The translations under genes were made by a program, and so were the position numbers. Shown here piece by piece: positions 58,109-64,000 of a stretch of 64,000 bases of DNA. Within the stretch, counting starts at the first letter, position 1. Every line of letters starts with the position of its first letter. This DNA comes from Antedon mediterranea. Taxonomy: Eukaryota > Echinodermata > Crinoidea > Comatulida > Antedonidae. Location of the stretch: contig NC_092677.1 in the NCBI RefSeq assembly GCF_964355755.1, positions 1,927,001 to 1,991,000 on the forward strand, read 5' to 3'. Under the pieces are notes generated by a model. It did not search any database and was not told the DNA's origin. It worked only from the letters and a program-made list of their open reading frames with translations.

Positions 58109-59529
58109 TCACTTTCTTTTGTAGACCTCAATTCGGAATTTAATATCATTGTCAATTTGTTCAGAATCGTCAATTTCTGGATCTCTAAAAATAAAATTTA
58201 TAAAAAAAAACAATTAAGTTACCATTGTAAATATTTAACAATAGAGCTTGGTAATAAATAGACATGAAGAACACTAAATGAACACAAGTTCATTTTAAGT
58301 ATTACTTAAAAAATTCCCAGTACGACGCAACGCAAGAATAAGCACAACGTAAGCGTAATCAATCAACAAGCGATGTAATTGGTCAACTCACTTGCGTTGC
58401 GTCCTAGTGGTAACCAATCAAAAGTACTGTATATTGAAAAGAAAAAAACATTGTTTACCTAATTTTGATAAATGAGCTCCAATCAATTTCCCGGAAGAAT
58501 GTGTCGCATACAAAATCTTGAAAAATTCTTGTAAAATAAATAAAATCACAATATTTTGCACCAACCTGTAATAAATGTAAGAAAGTTTAATAATAAAAGT
58601 ATTCTAACCCCTAAAGTAGTTCAATTCTAACCCCTAAAGTAGTTCAGTTCTAACCCCTAAAGTAGTTCAGTTCTAACCCCTAAAGTAGTTCAATTCTAAC
58701 CCCTAAAGTAGTTCAATTCTAACCCCTAAAGTAGTTCAATTCTAACCCCTAAAGTAGTTCAGTTCTAACCCCTAAAGTAGTTCAGTTCTAACCCCTAAAG
58801 TAGTTCAATTCTAACCCCTAAAGTAGTTCAGTTCTAAACCCTAAAGTAGTTCAATTCTAACCCCTAAAGTAGTTCAATTCTAACCCCTAAAGTAGTTCAA
58901 TTCTAACCCCTAAAGTAGTTCAAAACCCCTAAAGTAGTTCAATTCTAAGCATATAACCTAAAAAGGAAATATAAAAACTTATACGACTAACTGTATTGCT
59001 GCTAAGAACTATTTTTATGGTGTTTGGGTATTTGGAACATTTTAAAAGCATCGCTATCTTCCGACCAAGTATCACCACATTACGTCGACTTTCATCTTTA
59101 ACTCTCGTCACAGATTTCACTAAAAAGTTGTGATCTTTTCTACAAAATGAAATAACATTATAAAATACTAAATATATTTAATTACTTATCATCACTAATA
59201 GTGCCATGTTGCAGATAATACAATTGATATTGATACTGGTCAAATCAAAGCAAATCAAAATCTGTATTTATTGCTTCCAAACCATAAGAATGGCTGAACA
59301 ATAAAATTCTAATAATAAAGAAAATTAAAAAAAAACTAATTAAAACAGAGATAATTTACTTAAATGTAAAACAAAATAGACTAGACTACGTGTAAACATA
59401 ATGCATGCTAGTAGATATAATACGTTTGTCTTACTTTATCCGTGGCCAGGGTAGTTTGCCGCCGTAGCCAATACCTAAACCGTTACACACAGCAGCTATA
59501 ATATTTACTTTTTTCTTCGTTTCTGTCAT
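58109..59529 (-). pseudogene. DHFR: DHFR paralogue lacking exon 3 (frame still open)
   Basis: Exons 59529-59435, 59139-58992, 58565-58459 and 58184-58109 match exons 1, 2, 4 and 5 of the upstream DHFR. Exon 3 (EDALSL...VWILGG, with the conserved Gly-Gly of the cofactor site) is absent; the interval holds a 23-bp minisatellite instead. Exon 2 ends in phase 0 here, against phase 2 upstream, and exon 4 begins in phase 0. Joining 2 to 4 therefore gives an open 141-residue product. The conserved GRKT also reads GRKI. Without exon 3, normal NADPH binding is unlikely, so I call it a pseudogene, but the intact splice sites and frame leave a truncated expressed protein possible. Confidence 0.75.
58601..58950. 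repeat. 23-bp minisatellite in the DHFR paralogue, about 15 copies
   Basis: The unit is ATTCTAACCCCTAAAGTAGTTCA with A/G variation in TTCA(A/G)TTC. It occupies the interval between exons 2 and 4, where exon 3 would be. Confidence 0.95.
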
Positions 59530-60769
59530 ATTTTAATACTTCTTCTCTTCTTCGCATACAGGCTTCCAGGATTTATGACTGTTGCTTACTGTTTGTTTGT
59601 CTTTACTTCATTTTACGTAGACATTTTATATGGACATGCCAATGAAAGATTAGGTTGTCTTATTGGCTGTTTGTCGTCACGTGACTTCTCGTGTTAAATT
59701 TAAATGTGTGCTGGTTTCGTATGATAGTCTGTCGTTATTTATGTATTCCTAGAGTTTTTAAGTATATACAATGAAATAAAGCCGCAAAGGAGATTGAGCG
59801 CCGCCGAGATCATTTAACAAGGCAATGCACTTTCACACCAACTTTTAAAATCATTATCGATTAGCGATTGATGACACGTTTCAATAGTCTGTACATTAAA
59901 GCTTTCAAATGTTTTTACTGAGAAACTGTTCCGAATTCTGAAAAGAAAGACCTCATGGGTCCGATTTCTTTAACTAGGAAATAATTCGCAAAAGCGTTTC
60001 TGACGCGTAGAGGTTGCAGCAAACTAATCATGACGTCAGCATGCAATGTTCGTTTTGCGCAAATTCACCTAGAAACAGTGTCGAAGCTGCATGGTTCCCA
60101 TGCAATGCGGTAATTTGACCAATCACACAACTGGCGAACTGTGATTGTTTAAATACGTTACACGTACGCCATTGTGTTGATCATCCACGAGAACCAAGCA
60201 AAATAATAGCCTTCACGTACAATTATAAAAACATTTTTGCAGTAGCCTCACACCTACGACTCCGTCAAGAACAGCGCCTCTATCACCACATCCTAAAATC
60301 ATGAATACGCGCGCGTGCGCATCATATTAATACCGTACATGATTGGTCCTTTTTAGCAATATTTGAGGAGTTGAGTTTGAACTTACACAGAATTGAGAAC
60401 GATTATGAGTGCATTTTATAATCAATTTTATATATAAATATTTTAATATCTTCCATAAAATAATCTACTTAAAAGTTGTTCGTCAAGACACTTGTTATCT
60501 ATTCTTACATTTTATCATAAATTTACAAACGAAAATGTTAAAATATATTCTTAAATTGTTTACATTATATTAAAACCCAAATGATACTGCGACTAAAATA
60601 TGGCGTTTACCATTACCTTGTATTATAGACCCTTACTATTAATAATTCAAAATATCATAACCCGAGACTGTGTGTTAAAATAAATTATTCTGGTGCCGCC
60701 CATATGTTGAGACCTTTACGTGTCACAACAGAAAGAAGATAGGAATTATATACTGTATACGCATGGATA
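59530..60769. other. spacer between the two DHFR copies
   Basis: The first part should hold the 5' region of the downstream copy, and the last 130 bases (from about 60640) match the 3' flank of that copy at about 57940-58080. No other gene was recognised. Confidence 0.5.
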
Positions 60770-62320
60770 TCACTTTCTTTTGTAAACCTCAATCTGGAAT
60801 TTTATATCATTGTCAATTTGTTCAGAATCATTGATTTCTGGATCTCTAAAAAAAATACAAGAAATAATTTATTAAAAAATATAAAAATATTAAAACTAAA
60901 ATAAGCGCAAACAGTATTACTTTAAATAAAAAATAAATATAATGGTTAGAAAAAAAGAACTTTCTTTACCTAATTTTGATAAATGAGCTCCAATCAATTT
61001 CTGGAAAGAATGTGTCACATTGAAAATCTTGAAAAATTCTTGTTAAATAAATAAAATCACAATATTTTGAACCAATCTGTAAATGCAAGAAGTTTTACTA
61101 AATGTTTTTATGTGAAATCGTAAGAGGTACCTTATCCTTTTCATTATTACTTTATCGCAAAAGGCCCGACGCATTGTGGGAAGGATTTGGGAGCAAAGGT
61201 CACGACGCGTACGTACGTGATTTGTTGTTTGATTGCACTACGGGTCGTGACGTTTGCTCCCAAACCCTTCCCATCATGCATTGTGTAATTGACGTTCCTC
61301 GCGAAATCAATCTATTTGCGATAAACCTTATTACCTTATATAATTCAGTTCCTCCCAAAATCCAAACACTTTCAACTTGATTGGATAAAGTATTGCTATT
61401 GACCAATGACAAGGCATCTTCTAATGATTGACAGAGGTAGTCAGTCCACGATGGCTTTTCTCTGATACGAATTAACAAGAACAATGACATTAATCTATCA
61501 TCCTAATTAGGTCTATTATTGGGTAGAATTTGGTTCCGGGCTTGTATCCAACGCAACGCACAGCGCAAGCGCAAGTGAGTTGACCAATCACAAGCAACAG
61601 CTCAGATCATCGCGTCATGATTGGTCAGCGGTCCGCTTGTTCTTGCGTAGATCAGCATTCATCTCAAAGCTTCCCACAGCTTCATTTTTGTCGAGTGTCG
61701 ATCCTAAACCACCCGAAATATCCTTGTTTCCACCACCCCTCCCATCAAAGACCTTAATTAACTACAACAATAATATTAAAATATCCCTTTTTTTAAGGAA
61801 ACGAAATATGGAAAAACAATAAATGAATGACTAACTGCATTGTTCTGCTGAGAACTACTGTTATAACATTAGGGAATGATTTACATTCTGCGTCAAATAT
61901 CATTGTTTTCCGACCAATTATCACCACATTTCGTCGACTTTCATCTTTAACACTCGTCACAGATTTTGTTAGAAAGTCGTGATCTTTTCTGCAAAATTAA
62001 ATATATCGATATTAAACAAACAAAACAGATCCTCAGCTAGGCAATACTAACGACAATTAAATCATGGCTTGAAGGAAAGATTAAGATCAATCGGCAAAAC
62101 AAAAATGAAACTTACAGTATCCATCATAAACCATATATATGGCCTGAATGGCGTTCCATACTGGCTTACATAATACCAGTGTACAACAAAATACTAGCAA
62201 GTAAATTATAATAAGCTAGACTTACTTTATCAGTGGCCAGGGTAGTTTGCCACCGTAGCCAATGCCTAAACCGTTACACACAGCAGCTATCATATTTACT
62301 TTTTTCTTCATTTCTGTCAT
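60770..62320 (-). CDS. DHFR: dihydrofolate reductase (5 exons)
   Basis: DHFR reduces dihydrofolate to tetrahydrofolate with NADPH. Exons 62320-62226, 61988-61836, 61461-61335, 61076-60970 and 60845-60770 total 558 nt, 185 aa (vertebrate enzymes are 186-187), all in phase. Motifs in order: IAAVCNGLGIGYGGKLPWP, RNVVIIGRKTM, SVWILGGTELYK, DFIYLTRIFQDFQCDTFFPE, KFQIEVYKRK-stop. The catalytic acid position is Asp (IKKDHDF) where vertebrates have Glu, and the next residue is His where vertebrates have Phe. The exon 2 donor is GTTAGT. The gene is the upstream member of a tandem pair on the same strand, about 1.2 kb from the exon-lacking copy. Confidence 0.93.
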
Positions 62321-63607
62321 ATTTTAAATATCTTTAAACGCAAAGCAGATTTTCCAATTTCATGCGAGACGACGACTCTAGACGTTTACTACTAGTACTA
62401 CCGGTACTGTACTATTAATTTTGGAGGTATATGACATATACCATACTGGTAAGTCGACATGTTCAATCACGTATGGCGCGCCAAGCTGTAATTTATTCGG
62501 AATTATTTTTGAGGATACGACACCTTGACTTCCTAATTCTTATTGAATGGTAGTGACATTTTTTGTAATATTAACAGATCATACTTACGATGAAAAATAA
62601 ATTTAAATGTATTGCAGGTCTACAGAGAAGAAAACAATAACCTATGATGAAAATCGATCAGATAAATAGTAAAAAATGGTAGGCGCCGCCAGAAGACATA
62701 TATCTGTGTTTTTTTTGTGCTCTATAAATTGAGTAAGTGCAGCTATTTAAAACACTATTCATATAAAATAATATCATCGGAAAACCAAGCAGCCAAGAGC
62801 TGAACTCCGTTGTCTAACCGTTATATACTGTAGAGAAATATTGTCAACCTTTGTTTTTAGGTCAACCCTTCCATTCTGTATTAAGTCTCCATAATTTTTT
62901 ATAAAGTTTAATTGATGTTCCACTACCAAAATAAGTATAACACACTATACATTAAAAATTATCTGTTTAATAAGTAATATTTATATTCAAGACATACCAA
63001 ACCAATAGTCGAACATGTTTGGCAAACTGAAATGGTATAGCCAGTCTCGCTCTCTCTTCTGCTGCCCTCTATCGTCAAACAAATTCCGATACTCTTTACT
63101 ATATATTTGTTTTCTCTTATTATGTAACTGGGTAAACATAGAAAATATATATGTTAATTATTATTACGAATTAGCTATTATAAACTGTCATGATTCTATG
63201 ATAACTTAAGGTCCAAAGTTCAAACCATATCAAAAATGTCATTTGATTTGAGCATTGACCTGTAGCGTATTCTTCACACAAAACAAGAATAAAAGTTTCA
63301 ATAGTTTTTGTACTTTTTTATTATTCAAATTCCACAATTATTCAACGTTGTGACGAAATGGCGCCGCACCTATTTCTATGATTGTAATAAATGAGTAAAT
63401 CTTGGAACATTTTATAAAATAAAAACTTCAAATTAAAGTGAAGTACAGAATTATATTATCTATGTTGTTAAAGCAAGTGAAAATAGCTTACTACGGTATT
63501 TAAGTGTGAACAGTTTGGTAAATAAAATTACGTTTCATTTGGTTACATCCATTTTGGTTTACAGTACTGTTTTTTTATATACGTAATAACTGTATTAGCA
63601 ATACACA
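62321..63607. other. DHFR upstream flank and gene-free sequence
   Basis: The DHFR promoter should lie within the first few hundred bases. I see no TATA box at a convincing distance. The rest is AT-rich with no recognised feature. Confidence 0.4.
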
Positions 63608-63726
63608 GACGACCGGGCCATGGACGACCGGGCCATGGACGACCGGGCCATGGACGACCGGGCCATGGACGACCGGGCCATGGACGACCGGGCCATGGAC
63701 GACCGGGCCATGGACGACCGGGCCAC
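63608..63726. repeat. 15-bp minisatellite (GACGACCGGGCCATG), 8 copies
   Basis: Near-identical units; the last ends GGGCCACC. Being a multiple of three and GC-rich, it stays open on both strands (Met-Asp-Asp-Arg-Ala repeats on plus, Trp-Pro-Gly-Arg-Pro on minus), but there is no other sign of a gene. Confidence 0.93.
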
Positions 63727-64000
63727 CGACTCAATACGTCTGTACGATTCTGACTTCCATATATTTCATATCTTATTAAACACTACAACATCTAATACCT
63801 AATTATGTCAAACAAAGTACAATGATTTAACACATTTTGTGCGTAATTTTAAGTAAATTGGTTCAGAAGGAAAATTAATATATAATATTATAACACATAC
63901 TAGTCTTCAAGTATGACAAATATCAGGTCCAGGTGTCTGCAGAAATGGTACCCAGAACGCTACCACAATCCTGGTCTCAAGAATTTGAGAAGACCCGTTG
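63727..64000. other. window edge; possible exon or repeat cut by the end
   Basis: From about 63910 to the edge, two plus-strand frames and one minus-strand frame are open and the base composition is less AT-rich than before. No family was recognised, so I do not call a gene. Confidence 0.25.

Noticed and set aside
63543-63802. Repeat proteins Met-Asp-Asp-Arg-Ala or Trp-Pro-Gly-Arg-Pro
   Set aside because: The same effect from a 15-bp minisatellite, with no flanking coding sequence.

Overview
The window is nuclear DNA of an invertebrate animal. Its genes are split into many short exons by AT-rich introns. The intergenic DNA is full of MITEs, minisatellites and nested DNA transposons, and the encoded proteins are clearly metazoan (TOM70, JAK, DHFR, a Kelch/BTB relative). 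A marine deuterostome such as an echinoderm is my best guess, from the JAK architecture, the repeat style and the frequent TAGGCCTA-type words. That placement is inference.  Layout. (1) 617-2636, minus strand: a decayed Kelch-like gene with BACK and Kelch segments, two single-base frameshifts and no visible BTB exon. (2) 4500-16263, plus strand: complete TOMM70 (mitochondrial import receptor), 11 coding exons summing to 1728 nt (575 aa). Exon 9 and its splice donor are amplified into a 24-copy, 43-bp tandem array, and intron 10 holds a frameshifted LINE reverse transcriptase. (3) About 17.0-28.4 kb: a transposon nest between genes. It includes arrays of short palindromes, a 1.6-kb element with an exact 8-bp target duplication, a 4.5-kb element enclosing others, and an 808-bp foldback element with an exact 8-bp target duplication. 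(4) 28.4-31.6 kb: minisatellites. (5) 31624-51727, minus strand: complete JAK tyrosine kinase (FERM, SH2, JH2, JH1), 18 coding exons summing to 3378 nt (1125 aa), with many MITEs and tandem repeats in its introns. (6) 51.7-58.1 kb: gene-free upstream region with MITEs and a 1.28-kb transposon-like element. (7) 58109-59529 and 60770-62320, minus strand: tandemly duplicated DHFR. The upstream copy has five exons and 185 aa. The downstream copy lacks exon 3, has a 23-bp minisatellite in that interval, and still reads in frame if exon 2 joins exon 4. (8) 62.3-64 kb: no certain gene.  The genes serve unrelated jobs (mitochondrial import, cytokine-type signalling, folate metabolism), and I see no operon-like or functional cluster. 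Exon borders were set by reading GT/AG (or GC/AG) sites and checking that the phase carries across every junction. TOMM70, JAK and upstream DHFR close perfectly in frame, so those models are strong. I see no multigene system that looks new. The most unusual items are the exon-plus-donor minisatellite in TOMM70, the exon-lacking but open DHFR paralogue, and the foldback and palindrome-rich transposon nest.
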